A stretch of DNA of 64,000 bases from Sporosarcina sp. Marseille-Q4063 (GCF_018309085.1 NZ_CP070502.1:930001-994000), one strand, 5' to 3'. Numbered from the stretch's first letter, positions 27,599 through 37,208 are shown. Numbers and translations are program-made. The notes: a model not told the origin generated them from the letters alone.

Positions 27599-27850
27599 TC
27601 AGTCTTTTTTCAATTTTTCCGGGGAAAAGTCTTGGTGATCAAATTCTTCTGCCGCTTCCGCTAACCGCATTTGGACATCACGGTAATTTTCATTGCCATC
27701 TTTGTGATTTTGGGCTAAATTTTGTTCTGCAATTTGTTGCTGATTTAGCCGTGGATCCCGTCGTTGGATAAAACTATTCGAGTGTTCCTGCCGATTCACA
27801 TTTAACCGTACGCCCCTATCATGATGCGATTTATTATCTTTTTTCGCCAA
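27599..27850 (-). CDS. Small hydrophilic protein, unknown
   Basis: An 83-aa, highly charged and Gln/Asn-rich protein without hydrophobic core (Arg/His/Asp/Gln throughout), so probably unfolded or nucleic-acid associated. TTG start with AAAGGAG at 9 bases. Its position next to an SASP gene and its composition suggest a minor spore protein, which is inference only. Confidence 0.55.
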   Translation of the reverse strand: MAKKDNKSHHDRGVRLNVNRQEHSNSFIQRRDPRLNQQQIAEQNLAQNHKDGNENYRDVQMRLAEAAEEFDHQDFSPEKLKKD

Positions 27851-27929
27851 ATGAATTCACTCCTTTTGCTGTTATTATTTTTAGTATTCGCTTATATGAG
27901 GACAGTATACGCCACTTAAAGTTCAGGAT

Positions 27930-28694
27930 TTAAGAAGAGATTAGCTTTTCACCTGCGATTAAAAGAGACAACCACTTTGACACAAACTGATCGCCATTCC
28001 ATGTCATGAGGTTTTCTACATATCCCAATGTATCAACATTAACCGTCCCGATAATCCGCTGGAATGCAAGGACGTCATAATTGTAACTTTTATTATTTGT
28101 AATGATTGGATTTAAGGCGCTTATGGCCAAGGCCCCACCAATAACTGGTTCTTTCAATATACCTTCTTGATTGTAAAACTGTGATAAATAATCGGCTCCC
28201 TTGTTGCTAATGTCTATCGTGAATACTACATTAAGCTGCCGACTCTCAACGCGAACCTTATAGAAATCTTCATAATGTACTTCAAATAAATATGTTGCAT
28301 TGTATTGATCGACGTCTAACAGTTCTTGTAAAACATTATTTCTGAACGAATAGATATAAAAGATCCCGTTTCCGCCACTTCCACCCGTATCAGCGCTGAT
28401 CATAATATCGACTATATTATCTTGGTTGAAATCTCCAAGAAATAACCGCGCATTATAGCCTGCATTGTTTATTAGTGAAATTTCCGTTATTTTATTCGAC
28501 CGCCCATCCCGAATAACAAGTGTGATATTTTCGGCTAGGTTACCCAGTTGCTCATCGACATGCCCATATAAGTAGACATTATCTAAAATACCATCGCCAT
28601 TGACATCTGCTATTTTCCAGTCCAACAATGTACGATTGCCGTTCACATGACTCCCCCTGTCTATACAATCGTCTTTCATTATAATATATGCCAA
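27930..28694 (-). CDS. VCBS/FG-GAP-type repeat protein
   Basis: A 254-aa protein with calcium-loop motifs DVNGDGILD (about residue 30) and DFNQDNIVD (about 88), then SADTGGSGGNGIFYIYSF. This matches a Bacillus family of VCBS-repeat proteins of unknown function. No signal peptide is seen. The start is uncertain: TTG at 28694 or ATG at 28679, neither with a strong ribosome site. Confidence 0.75.
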   Translation of the reverse strand: MAYIIMKDDCIDRGSHVNGNRTLLDWKIADVNGDGILDNVYLYGHVDEQLGNLAENITLVIRDGRSNKITEISLINNAGYNARLFLGDFNQDNIVDIMISADTGGSGGNGIFYIYSFRNNVLQELLDVDQYNATYLFEVHYEDFYKVRVESRQLNVVFTIDISNKGADYLSQFYNQEGILKEPVIGGALAISALNPIITNNKSYNYDVLAFQRIIGTVNVDTLGYVENLMTWNGDQFVSKWLSLLIAGEKLISS

Positions 28695-28755
28695 TCAACT
28701 TTCATGTCTTCATCCTGTTATAATAGATAAAAAGCGATAAATGGGGTGCGGATAA

Positions 28756-29256
28756 TTGGGCAATGAAATCAGATGGATGCGGCTGAAGCATGGGCAGTGG
28801 GATTTTTATTTGGCAGCGATAGATCAGGGACTTTGCTATGTAGGAACGCAAAACGAAGACTTTGAAGATCTTGAGAAGTGGGCTAAAAAGCGATTACCCG
28901 GGTATGTTTTGATTGAAAAGGAAGATGTACTGAAATGCTATGCAAAGGAATTGATGGAGTTTTTGGACGGGCAGCGTAAAGAATTTACATCAGTGACCGC
29001 CTTGCACGGGACGCCATTTCAACAATCCGTTTGGCAAGCATTGCTAGAAATCCCCTTTGGAGAAACGGTAACGTATTCAACTATTGCGGAACGCATCGGA
29101 AATCCTAAGGCTGTACGCGCAGTTGGAACAGCAATTGGCGCTAATCCTATGCTGATCATTGTTCCGTGTCATCGGGTAATTGGAAAAAACGGCGCACTAA
29201 CCGGCTTTCGCGGCGGACTGGATATGAAAGCACAGTTGTTGGAGTTGGAGAGTTAA
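28756..29256 (+). CDS. ogt: Methylated-DNA-protein cysteine methyltransferase
   Basis: A suicide DNA-repair protein that moves methyl groups from O6-methylguanine to its own Cys. The active site PCHRVIGKNG is present (Cys about residue 138), with the helix-turn-helix segment GETVTYSTIAERIGNPKAVRAVG before it and the FRGGL segment after it. 166 aa, normal for Ogt. TTG start with GGGGTG upstream. Monocistronic, followed by a terminator. Confidence 0.95.
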   Translation: MGNEIRWMRLKHGQWDFYLAAIDQGLCYVGTQNEDFEDLEKWAKKRLPGYVLIEKEDVLKCYAKELMEFLDGQRKEFTSVTALHGTPFQQSVWQALLEIPFGETVTYSTIAERIGNPKAVRAVGTAIGANPMLIIVPCHRVIGKNGALTGFRGGLDMKAQLLELES

Positions 29257-29298
29257 TGTCTCACAGCAACTAGTTTGAATGAGATAAGTCAATAAAAT

Positions 29299-29341
29299 AC
29301 CAGGTTTTTACGCAATTTTATATCACGTAAAATCCTGGTTT
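29299..29341 (+). terminator. Intrinsic terminator
   Basis: ACCAGG-TTTTACG / CGTAAAA-CCTGGT stem followed by TTTG. It lies between convergent genes. Confidence 0.8.
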
Positions 29342-29353
29342 GAACTCTTTCGG

Positions 29354-29854
29354 TTACCTCTCCATCCAAAACCGTCTAATCACAGTTCCATCTTCCTCAA
29401 TAAAGCTTTTATCTTCAACGCCGCCGTTTTTCAAGATTGTTTTTGCAGATCCAATATTGTCAGCATTACAAGTTACTAGCACCCGCTGGATTCCCAATTC
29501 ATCACATTTTTTCAATGCCTTTGCAAGAATCAATGTCGCATATCCTTTTCTTCTTTCAACCGGTCTCACGCCATACCCAATATGTCCACCGATATTACGT
29601 AAATAGTCCGTCAATTCATGCCGAATGTCGACCATTGCAATTATGCGATCACTTTCATCGGCGAGGAAATAGTTCGTGCACGGCACCCATTTTCCATCAC
29701 CGCGTTCCCGATTTTTCAGCGCTTCTAAATAGGCTTCATAATTCTCGTAACCATTTAAATTAAAACTGCTTGGCGTCATTCGGGATTCATCCCATTCTTT
29801 CATGTAATCCTCATGCTCATTTTTCCATTCGATGGACGGTCTCACTAGTCGCAT
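29354..29854 (-). CDS. GNAT family N-acetyltransferase
   Basis: A 166-aa acetyltransferase. The acetyl-CoA site is in GYGVRPVERRKGYATLIL (motif A, R/Q-x-x-G-x-A type) and the later VLVTCNADNIGSAKTILKNGG is motif B. ATG at 29854 follows GGGGG; the longer frame up to 29923 has no ribosome site. The opening MRLVRPSIEWKNEHEDYMKEW resembles a common Bacillus GNAT group. Substrate unknown. Confidence 0.88.
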   Translation of the reverse strand: MRLVRPSIEWKNEHEDYMKEWDESRMTPSSFNLNGYENYEAYLEALKNRERGDGKWVPCTNYFLADESDRIIAMVDIRHELTDYLRNIGGHIGYGVRPVERRKGYATLILAKALKKCDELGIQRVLVTCNADNIGSAKTILKNGGVEDKSFIEEDGTVIRRFWMER

Positions 29855-29949
29855 ACTTATTCCCCCACTGCTTATGATGTATATGAAATCACAAAACACC
29901 AAAAGCTTTTTATTTAATCCCATTCAAGTTATAAAAATAAAAAGAAATA

Positions 29950-29985
29950 ACCACCCGCCGCTAACAACCACGTAAGCAGGGTGGT
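29950..29985 (-). terminator. Intrinsic terminator of yqhG
   Basis: ACCACCC...GGGTGGT hairpin followed by T-rich sequence on the minus strand. Confidence 0.65.
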
Positions 29986-30030
29986 ATTTCATTTAGACAC
30001 TCTTCTTATAAAGGTAACTGATTAGTCGCA

Positions 30031-30813
30031 TCATTTCAAATAAAATAATCCACCATTAATAATTTCAATTTTAATCCGCGCCTCGTATTGTTGATCCATT
30101 GCTTCTTTTTCGACTTCATAACTTTCCGGCCTGTCTTCTACGCCTTCATAGAAATACTCCAATACTTTTCGATCTTTTTGCCATCTTATTTTTGCCTGTT
30201 CCGCCCATGTGTGATCGTCTTGATGTATTTTATTTTCGATAACCGCATCCAAACGTTCAAGTGCGCGAGTGGGATTTATTATATATGGCAGGTTGAATGT
30301 ATTTTCCGGCATGTTTACATCAAATTCTACGTCATTGATCGAATCCTGAAACCCATCAATTAGATCGCCTGTCATTAAGTTAATCCCTAACGAATATAGA
30401 GTTTCTTTCGTTTGGTCGCTGTAATACGATATTTTATAATTAACGCCTAACCATGGCGTTAATATGGTTTGCGAATCAGTTTTACCGGATATCTTTTCAT
30501 ACATTAACACAAATGAACCTAGTTCTTTAATCGTTTGAAATAGCTGACTGAGCCGTGGAGAACCGAAATGCACAACTTCCCCTTTGACGTCTTCAACCAG
30601 CTTGTTTTTATCTGTAATTAATGTAATTTGCGCTGGGCACGGCACACCATTCGTGCTTTCCAAGTACTGCCAATAAAAAGGTCGATTCATAATTCTTTTA
30701 TCCATTTCAATCGTTAATTGAACGGTAAGGTAATGTTCATTATCAGTTATCACTTGGCAATCATTTTCCTTAAAAAGTTCTCTTAAATAACCATGAATTT
30801 GTTGCGGGTACAT
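30031..30813 (-). CDS. yqhG: YqhG family protein
   Basis: A 260-aa soluble protein of the Bacillus YqhG family (opening with ...IHGYLRELFKENDCQVI and MDKRIMNRPFYWQYLE). Function unknown. It follows yqhH on the same strand, as in B. subtilis, so the pair is conserved. GGAGGG lies before the ATG. The 147-base gap to yqhH contains two hairpins (near 30915 and 30950), so partial termination between the genes is possible. Confidence 0.85.
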   Translation of the reverse strand: MYPQQIHGYLRELFKENDCQVITDNEHYLTVQLTIEMDKRIMNRPFYWQYLESTNGVPCPAQITLITDKNKLVEDVKGEVVHFGSPRLSQLFQTIKELGSFVLMYEKISGKTDSQTILTPWLGVNYKISYYSDQTKETLYSLGINLMTGDLIDGFQDSINDVEFDVNMPENTFNLPYIINPTRALERLDAVIENKIHQDDHTWAEQAKIRWQKDRKVLEYFYEGVEDRPESYEVEKEAMDQQYEARIKIEIINGGLFYLK

Positions 30814-30960
30814 TTAGACCCTCCTTTACTAACCGTTAACATGAGTTAAAGTGAAACTTCAATAAACGGGATGCTCTTTCCCATTTATTGTTAGTTGAAC
30901 CAATCGGGTAGGGAGGAATGGCTTTTTATTCCTCCGCACCTACGTGCCGTTGATGGTTTT

Positions 30961-32493
30961 CTACGGCACGTTAACGCGGGACAGGATATCATCTAACTCG
31001 CCCACTACTTGTTCAAAAACTCCGATTTTAACATACAGCAAATCCAATATATGATCCTCAATCGTATTCTGAATGGCTAAATTGTAAATATGCACATCAT
31101 TTTCTTGACCTAGCCTGTGAACACGACCGATACGTTGCTCTAACTTCATTGGGTTCCAAGGTAAATCGTAATTTATGACGTGATGGCAAAACTGAAGGTT
31201 AATCCCTTCACTACCTGACTCCGTCGCGATTAATACTTGCGCTTTTTGTTCAAAAAGTTGTTTCATCCACTCACGTTTACTTTTGCTGAATTTACCATTA
31301 AATGTGACACTTGTAATTCCTTTAGATTGTAAATACCACTGCAAATAGGTTTGACTTCCTCGATATTCGGTAAAGATAATAACCTTATCGCCATTTACCC
31401 GAGAAATTATTTCATAAGCTTTTTTCGCTTTCGAATTAATTTCCAGACTCATCAACTTTCCAATTATCACTTCTATATAAGAGATGTCTTCCGGTTTCGT
31501 GCATTTGTCAAGCATATTCGTTAAAGTTAAAGCTGTTGCTTCCTTACTGCTGCACATTTCCCTTTGCAGCGTAATCAGCGAAAAGGCATCCGAAAATACG
31601 GTCGAAACATTTTTAAGGTCCGAAATCAAGTCATATACTTCTTTTTCTTCTTTCGTAAAATCAATAGGGATTATTTCTACATTCCGATTTGTCCATTCAA
31701 TTCCAGTATCTTCTCTTCGATTTCTGACCATAACTTGGTTAACCAGTTCTTTCAGATACTCGTCATGTTCCACGTTGTGTTTACTCGCAGAAAAAGCGGC
31801 TTGAAACGATTCGTAGTTCCCGAGGTGACCTGGTTTCAATAAGGATATGAGATAAAACAGCTCAAACACATTGTTTTGAATAGGTGTCGCCGTTAACAAT
31901 AAACAAAACTTTTTCTTTAAATTTTGAACGAACTCGTAACTTTGAGTTTTATGGTTCTTTAATTTATGTGCTTCATCAATGATAATTAAATCAAAGTCTT
32001 GTTCGTAAATTTTTTCTCTATGCGGACTTCTTTTTGCCGTATCCAAACTCATGACGACGACCGAACAATAATTCAAGTCGTAATTTTTCTTATACTGCAA
32101 AGCCGGAATGTGAAATTTTTGATTTAGTTCATCAAGCCATTGATTGACAAGAGAAGCAGGAACCAAAATTAGCGCTTTTTTCACGAGCCCTCGGATTAGA
32201 TATTCTTTCAAGATTAATCCGGCTTCAATGGTTTTACCTAGCCCCACTTCATCCGCAAGAATCGCTTTACCATTCATTCTTTCAATAACCGTTTCCGCCA
32301 CTTCCAACTGATGGGCAAGCGGCGTCAGATTAGGTAAATATCTTGGAGATTGAAGACCTTGGAAATCTGTAATCAAGTTCGTTTTTGCAATTTCATAACT
32401 CATGTTATATAACTTCCAGCTATCCCATGGCGCGCGATTCTCCAGCCGTTCCATAAAGCCATCTTTCCACTCAGACGATCTTTCAATAATCAA
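30961..32493 (-). CDS. yqhH: SNF2-family DEAD/DEAH helicase YqhH
   Basis: A 511-aa SWI2/SNF2 ATPase. Motif I is ADEVGLGKT (about residue 75), motif Ia LVPASLVNQW, motif II DEAH (IIDEAHKLKNHKT), motif III LLTATPIQNN, motif V TESGSEGINLQ and motif VI QRIGRVHRLGQ. All helicase motifs are intact. It probably acts on nucleoprotein complexes, similar to RapA-type remodelers. TTG at 32493 with GGGGTG 6 bases upstream is preferred to the TTG at 32511. Confidence 0.9.
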   Translation of the reverse strand: MIIERSSEWKDGFMERLENRAPWDSWKLYNMSYEIAKTNLITDFQGLQSPRYLPNLTPLAHQLEVAETVIERMNGKAILADEVGLGKTIEAGLILKEYLIRGLVKKALILVPASLVNQWLDELNQKFHIPALQYKKNYDLNYCSVVVMSLDTAKRSPHREKIYEQDFDLIIIDEAHKLKNHKTQSYEFVQNLKKKFCLLLTATPIQNNVFELFYLISLLKPGHLGNYESFQAAFSASKHNVEHDEYLKELVNQVMVRNRREDTGIEWTNRNVEIIPIDFTKEEKEVYDLISDLKNVSTVFSDAFSLITLQREMCSSKEATALTLTNMLDKCTKPEDISYIEVIIGKLMSLEINSKAKKAYEIISRVNGDKVIIFTEYRGSQTYLQWYLQSKGITSVTFNGKFSKSKREWMKQLFEQKAQVLIATESGSEGINLQFCHHVINYDLPWNPMKLEQRIGRVHRLGQENDVHIYNLAIQNTIEDHILDLLYVKIGVFEQVVGELDDILSRVNVP

Positions 32494-32585
32494 AAATATC
32501 ACCCCATTCAACGTTTAATTCCTTGTTAGATTGTCCAGAAATGAAATTCCTATGTTAAATTAATCAGATGTAAAATTTTAGGGAT

Positions 32586-32617
32586 AAAAAAAGCGACTAC
32601 ATAATTTGTAGTCGCTT
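32586..32617 (-). terminator. Intrinsic terminator
   Basis: AAGCGACTACA / TGTAGTCGCTT stem with a T-run on the minus strand, after the universal stress gene. Confidence 0.9.
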
Positions 32618-32624
32618 AGATTAA

Positions 32625-33038
32625 TTATTTAACAATCGTGACGGGACAGTTCGCATGCTTCATCACTTTATGGCTCACGCTGCCAAGAACCATTTCTTGA
32701 AAAGCATTTAAACCGCGGCTACCGATAACGAGTTGATCAATCGAATGTTCTTTCACGTACTTAATGATTTCGTGACTCGGATTTCCTTTTATTATCGTAA
32801 TTTTTATCGCGACACCGACTGATCGCGCAAGTTCTTGTACAGGATGTAATTTTTGTTCACGTTTTAATGTTAAGCTCTCTGGACTTTGCGCCAACAAACG
32901 TTCATCTTTCGCCTTGTTATGATCCGCTACATAAATAACTTCCAAATCCGTCTCAGGTAAATATTGAGCAAGCATCACCGCATGTTTGGCGGCTCGTAAC
33001 GCGTTGTCTGACCCATCAACTGCTACAGCAATTTTCAT
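32625..33038 (-). CDS. Universal stress protein (UspA family)
   Basis: A 137-aa ATP-binding Usp domain with the G-2x-G-9x-G-S motif visible as GSRGLNAFQEMVLGSVSHKVMKHA in parts, and an N-terminal IAVDGSDNALRAAKHA. It follows the SulP transporter gene by 12 bases in one operon, an arrangement common for SulP-Usp pairs and likely reflecting control of transport. AAAGGGGG precedes the ATG. Confidence 0.93.
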   Translation of the reverse strand: MKIAVAVDGSDNALRAAKHAVMLAQYLPETDLEVIYVADHNKAKDERLLAQSPESLTLKREQKLHPVQELARSVGVAIKITIIKGNPSHEIIKYVKEHSIDQLVIGSRGLNAFQEMVLGSVSHKVMKHANCPVTIVK

Positions 33039-33050
33039 TAAAAATCCCCC

Positions 33051-34460
33051 TTATGTAAATTGTCGGTACAATTGTTCACTTGAAGAATTTAATCCTTGAA
33101 TCTGTACAGTTACACCTTTTTGTTCGAGCTTCTGTTTCACTTTCATAATAGCAGCGACAGCAGACTCATCCCAAAGCTGACTATTTTCAAAATTAATGAC
33201 CACTTCACTATCCGTAACATTATCAAATGACTGAATAAATTTCGTCGTCGATGCAAAAAATAAAGGACCTTTTACTTTGTATTCTTCTTTATCATGCGTT
33301 ACGGTCACACGCGAAATTTTAGCAACAAAGAAAAGCGCGCTTAATATAACCCCAGCGACTACGCCGATTGCTAGATTATGCGTATATAAAATAATCACAA
33401 CAGTAAGGAGCATAACAAGCGACTCAGACCTTGGCGCTTGTTTCAAAAACTTAAACGAACCCCAATTAAAGGTTGTCGCACTTACCATAATCATGACACC
33501 GACAAGAACAGGCATCGGAATATCAGCGACAAGATCACCTAAAACGATGATTAAAAACATCAAAAATACACCAGAAGTTAATGTCGATAAACGCCCGCGT
33601 CCACCCGACTTAATATTGATCACCGATTGTCCGATCAACGCACAACCAGCCATACCGCCGAAAAAGCCATTGACAAAGTTGGCAATTCCCTGCCCGCGCG
33701 CTTCTGTATTTTTATTGCTCGGCGTATCTGTCATATCGTCCAACACTTGAGAAGTAAGAAGTGATTCCAATAACCCGACAACCGAAAGCGCTAATGCATA
33801 CGGCAAAATAATCTTTAACGTTTCAAAATTAAGCGGTATGTCTGGCAAGAAGAAAATCGGTAACGTATTCGGCATCGTACCGAGGTCGCCAATCGTCTGC
33901 AATTTCACGCCACTTATAAGCGCAATGCTCGTCATGACCACTATGGCAATCAACGGTGCAGGAATATACGTGAAAAATCTCGGAATCGCGTACACTAAAA
34001 TTAACGTAATGATTGCAAAAACATATGTCATGCTACCTGCCCCAAGTAAATACGGCATTTGAGTAATAAAAATCATAATTCCAAGTGCATTCACAAACCC
34101 CAACATGACGGAGTTTGGAATAAAGCGCATCAAATTCGCGACACCAAATAACCCCAGAATAAATTGAATAATTCCTGTCAAAATAGTTGCCGCAAGTACA
34201 TATTGAAGGCCATGATTCGCCATCAAGCTGACAAGCACCAACGCCATCGCACCTGTTGCTGCTGAAATTAGCCCGGGCCGTCCGCCAACAAATGAAATAA
34301 TCACCGCAATTGTAAATGAAGCATATAACGCGACACGTGGATCAACGCCCACAATGAACGCAAAAGCCAATGCTTCAGGAATGAGCGCAAGCCCGACAAC
34401 GATACCTGCTAAAATATCAGCGCGCACATTTCCAAACCATTGTTGTTTTAAAGTATGCAT
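33051..34460 (-). CDS. SulP family inorganic anion transporter
   Basis: A 469-aa membrane transporter with the SulP opening (DILAGIVVGLALIPEALAFAFI), about 11-12 membrane segments, the SGG stretch (INIKSGGRGRLSTL) and a short C-terminal STAS domain (about 395-469). Substrate may be sulfate or bicarbonate. Compact bacterial members like this are often bicarbonate or unassigned carriers. It forms an operon with a universal stress protein. GAAAGGGG lies before the ATG. Confidence 0.9.
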   Translation of the reverse strand: MHTLKQQWFGNVRADILAGIVVGLALIPEALAFAFIVGVDPRVALYASFTIAVIISFVGGRPGLISAATGAMALVLVSLMANHGLQYVLAATILTGIIQFILGLFGVANLMRFIPNSVMLGFVNALGIMIFITQMPYLLGAGSMTYVFAIITLILVYAIPRFFTYIPAPLIAIVVMTSIALISGVKLQTIGDLGTMPNTLPIFFLPDIPLNFETLKIILPYALALSVVGLLESLLTSQVLDDMTDTPSNKNTEARGQGIANFVNGFFGGMAGCALIGQSVINIKSGGRGRLSTLTSGVFLMFLIIVLGDLVADIPMPVLVGVMIMVSATTFNWGSFKFLKQAPRSESLVMLLTVVIILYTHNLAIGVVAGVILSALFFVAKISRVTVTHDKEEYKVKGPLFFASTTKFIQSFDNVTDSEVVINFENSQLWDESAVAAIMKVKQKLEQKGVTVQIQGLNSSSEQLYRQFT

Positions 34461-34577
34461 GATGTTCCCCTTTCATAATCACTAAGCTTCAATAAAGCTT
34501 GTACCAATGGTAGAATGTTTATAGCATATCATTTTTATTCCCAAAAGTTAATAGTTTTGGGAAGTTAGGAGTAAAAA

Positions 34578-35141
34578 ATGAAATACGGATACATCCGCCC
34601 AATTGTTAAGGATCAACAGTGCACTGATCAATTGAATAATATTTCCATCGAAAAATTATATAAAGAAACACATGGACTTGCGAAGAAAAGGAAAGAACTC
34701 GAAAACTTATTGATGATCTTACAAAAAGGAGACGATCTATTCGTCCAAAATATCGAAACCTTAGCCGATTCACTTCAACAGCTATTAGATATTTTACGAC
34801 TGGCAGAACGCGATCAGATAATTATACATTTCATCGATGAACAAATAACCAATCAGACGATTCATGAAGCTTCGCTACTTCAAGGAGCCAAATTCTTTGC
34901 GAGGTTGCAATCGACTTTCTTAAGCCATTCTTCAACATTTACTTTGCAAGTTGCCAAACAACAGGGCAAATCGATTGGCCGCCCGCGAAAGTCAGATGAA
35001 AATTTAGAGCGCGCCTTCGCCATGTATGAAAGTAAAAATTATACGCTATATGACATAAAAGAAGCTACTGGAATTAGTAAATCGACTTTATATCGTTATT
35101 TAGATAGTCGTTCCACGTTTATGTCGGATGAGGAAAATTAA
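34578..35141 (+). CDS. Serine-recombinase-like protein, probably catalytically dead
   Basis: A 187-aa protein with the resolvase/invertase outline: N-terminal KYGYIRP, a central GDDLFVQNIETLADSLQQLL segment, FARLQSTF, and a C-terminal GRPRKS plus helix-turn-helix YTLYDIKEATGISKSTLYRYL. The active-site Ser (normally YxRVS) is replaced by Ile/Pro and the usual DRLxR arginines are missing (ETLAD). It therefore probably works as a DNA-binding regulator. TAGGAG precedes the ATG. It is divergent from the SulP operon and might control it (inference). Confidence 0.75.
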   Translation: MKYGYIRPIVKDQQCTDQLNNISIEKLYKETHGLAKKRKELENLLMILQKGDDLFVQNIETLADSLQQLLDILRLAERDQIIIHFIDEQITNQTIHEASLLQGAKFFARLQSTFLSHSSTFTLQVAKQQGKSIGRPRKSDENLERAFAMYESKNYTLYDIKEATGISKSTLYRYLDSRSTFMSDEEN

Positions 35142-35205
35142 AAGAACGCCGAGTGGACGTTCATAGTTGAGTTTTACGTGAATTGAAAGTCAAATAATTG
35201 CAGTT

Positions 35206-35544
35206 TTAATTCAAAGGTCCATATATATCGATAATTTTTCCCGTATATGCATCTAGTACAAATGTTGGCGAAGTTCCATTATGTTCAAGTTGGACTTCCC
35301 ATTGCTGTTTATTTGTTAATTCGTTCCAAAAACCTTGTTTTTGATTGAGATTCACACTAATAATTTCAGGAGTGATTTCATTTAAATCACTAAAGGATAA
35401 TGACTTTTTCCATTCCACCGGAGGATTTTCAAAGTGTTTTTCTGCATTAATTACGGCTTCCTCAGTGCTAATAATAGGCGCTTGATATTGGAATAAAAAA
35501 GTCATTATCATTATTAAAGCCAAACCTACTAATACTCTATTCAA
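35206..35544 (-). CDS. PepSY-like secreted or membrane-anchored protein
   Basis: A 112-aa protein with an N-terminal hydrophobic segment (about 3-20) and a small domain containing STEEAVINAEKHF and the C-terminal QWEVQLEHNG...FVLDAYTGKIIDIYGP, the usual end of a PepSY domain. TTG start with GGGAGGA at 7 bases. Such domains may inhibit proteases or act as wall-side accessories. Function unknown. Confidence 0.75.
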   Translation of the reverse strand: MNRVLVGLALIMIMTFLFQYQAPIISTEEAVINAEKHFENPPVEWKKSLSFSDLNEITPEIISVNLNQKQGFWNELTNKQQWEVQLEHNGTSPTFVLDAYTGKIIDIYGPLN

Positions 35545-35583
35545 ATAATGTCCTCCCCGTCACGCGCAAATAACAAAAACTCC

Positions 35584-35998
35584 CTATTTGCCACAACATT
35601 TCTTGTGTTTCTTCCCGCTTCCACATGGACACGGTTCATTTCGACTAACCTTCCCGCCTTCAATCACCTGAAACGGAATAGTCGGCAATGGCTGCAAGTG
35701 AGGTCTTGCCAATTGTCCTAGTTCACTTGGCGTATGGCCTCTATTTTCCCAAATGCGTGTTGTGTTGGAAATCATTAATAATACTTGCACATACTCATTC
35801 ATTTGCTTCTCATCTTTGCACTCAATCATCGATTTCTACACTAAAGGAATGGTATGGCGATAGCTTACTTTGGAAATTTGTAACGGATTGAATTGTTTGG
35901 TGCAAACGGTGAAATGTCGCGTCTGCTGGTAAAATAACACGTCTCCAAATGGGCGGTGTAATGTCTTCAAATGATAGTTTAAGAATATATGCTTTCAT
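35584..35998 (-). pseudogene. Decayed pRiA4b ORF-3-like protein with SEC-C tail
   Basis: Two pieces in different frames on the minus strand. The first (35822-35998, 58 aa, ATG with GAGGG upstream) opens MKAYILKLSFEDITPPIWRR, the start of plasmid pRiA4b ORF-3/IS1096 TnpR-like proteins, and stops early. The second (35584-35829, 81 aa) ends with the SEC-C metal motif [16 protein letters not shown]. In intact relatives one protein carries both, with about 100 more residues between them. An internal deletion plus frame change is the simplest explanation. The SEC-C piece has its own ATG and might still be translated. Confidence 0.7.
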
Positions 35999-36076
35999 AG
36001 TTCACCCTCGCCTTTTCTTATTATCATACGCCATTTTTAAGATTTCTTATACCCTAACGCATAATCTCAAGCGTGA

Positions 36077-36110
36077 AAAGACCTTTCGTAAATTAAGCTT
36101 CGAAAGGTCT
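36077..36110. terminator. Bidirectional terminator
   Basis: AGACCTTTCG / CGAAAGGTCT stem. It ends the yrk-like operon on the minus strand, 6 bases after the yrkJ stop. Confidence 0.8.
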
Positions 36111-36115
36111 CTCAT

Positions 36116-36895
36116 CTACATTAAAATATCAAACCAAATTTTCACTGCCGTGGTTAAAATAAGCAAGGCTAAAAAGGCTTGAAGCACTTTTGTATTCACT
36201 CTTCTTCCAGTCTTCGCACCAAGTGGGGCCGCTAGTAAACTTGCAATTACCAGTATTAACGCAGGGTAGAAGTCAACTTGCCCCGTTGAAATTTTCCCTG
36301 CTGTAGCGCCAATTGATGAAATAAAAATAATGGCTAATGAAGAGGCAATCGTGACCCTTGTGGGGATTTTTAATACGACCAACATAATAGGTACGATTAA
36401 AAAGCCGCCGCCAGCACCGACAACTCCAGATCCTAAACCGACAATTAAAGCTAAAAACGCGGCAAGCCACTTATTGAACGTCACTTGATCCAAAGGGATA
36501 TCGTCTATTCCTTTCTTCGGAATAAACATCATGGCCGCGGCTATTAAAGCCAAAACTCCATAAACAATATTAATACCTTCTTCAGGTATAGAATGCGACC
36601 CAAAACTTCCAATTATACTCCCTATTAACACGCCTGATCCCATGTATATGATCAGCTTTTTATTCAAAAAACCGCCTTTACGATAAGCTAATACACCACT
36701 GATGGTTGCAAATAATACCTGAACTGCACTAATTCCGGAGACATCATGTGCACTGAATGCTGCCAAACCAAATAGCGGTGGTATAAATAAAAGCAACGGG
36801 TAATTAATAATCGCCCCGCCGATTCCGACCATTCCGGACATGAAGGATCCAATAAATCCAATTAAAAAGATGATGATAATAAAAGTGAAATCCAT
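36116..36895 (-). CDS. yrkJ: TauE/SafE (TSUP) family sulfite/sulfur exporter
   Basis: A 259-aa membrane protein with eight or so segments and the family motifs [23 protein letters not shown] and the repeat [17 protein letters not shown]. It is the last gene of the sulfane-sulfur operon and corresponds to B. subtilis yrkJ. The likely job is to export sulfite or thiosulfate made by the persulfide-oxidising enzyme upstream. AGGAGG precedes the ATG. Confidence 0.9.
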   Translation of the reverse strand: MDFTFIIIIFLIGFIGSFMSGMVGIGGAIINYPLLLFIPPLFGLAAFSAHDVSGISAVQVLFATISGVLAYRKGGFLNKKLIIYMGSGVLIGSIIGSFGSHSIPEEGINIVYGVLALIAAAMMFIPKKGIDDIPLDQVTFNKWLAAFLALIVGLGSGVVGAGGGFLIVPIMLVVLKIPTRVTIASSLAIIFISSIGATAGKISTGQVDFYPALILVIASLLAAPLGAKTGRRVNTKVLQAFLALLILTTAVKIWFDILM

Positions 36896-36953
36896 TTTTA
36901 AAACCTCCTAAAAAAAGAAGGGAACCCTATCCAAAAAGGTTCCCCAAGCTATA

Positions 36954-37181
36954 TTAGCCTTTCTTAATCCAAAATTTTAATACACCATTTTCCTCAGTAG
37001 TTTCCAATAACTCATGTCCACCGGATTTTGACCAAGCTGTTAAATCCGCTTTCGCGCCTTGATCTGTCGCGTGTACTTCTAATACTTCACCAGTTTCCAA
37101 GTTATCCATCGCTTTTTTTGTTCTAACTATCGGCATAGGACAAGCTAGTCCCTTTGCATCTAATAATTCATTTGCTTTCAT
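36954..37181 (-). CDS. yrkI: TusA family sulfur carrier
   Basis: A 75-aa TusA/SirA-like protein with the carrier Cys in LDAKGLACPMPIVRTKKAM (Cys14) and the fold end GGHELLETTEENGVLKFWIKK. It passes persulfide sulfur between partner proteins in the cytoplasm. It lies between the MBL-rhodanese gene (27 bases) and the exporter gene. B. subtilis counterpart yrkI. Confidence 0.93.
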   Translation of the reverse strand: MKANELLDAKGLACPMPIVRTKKAMDNLETGEVLEVHATDQGAKADLTAWSKSGGHELLETTEENGVLKFWIKKG

Positions 37182-37208
37182 ATTGCATCTCTCCTATTTT
37201 TGATCATT

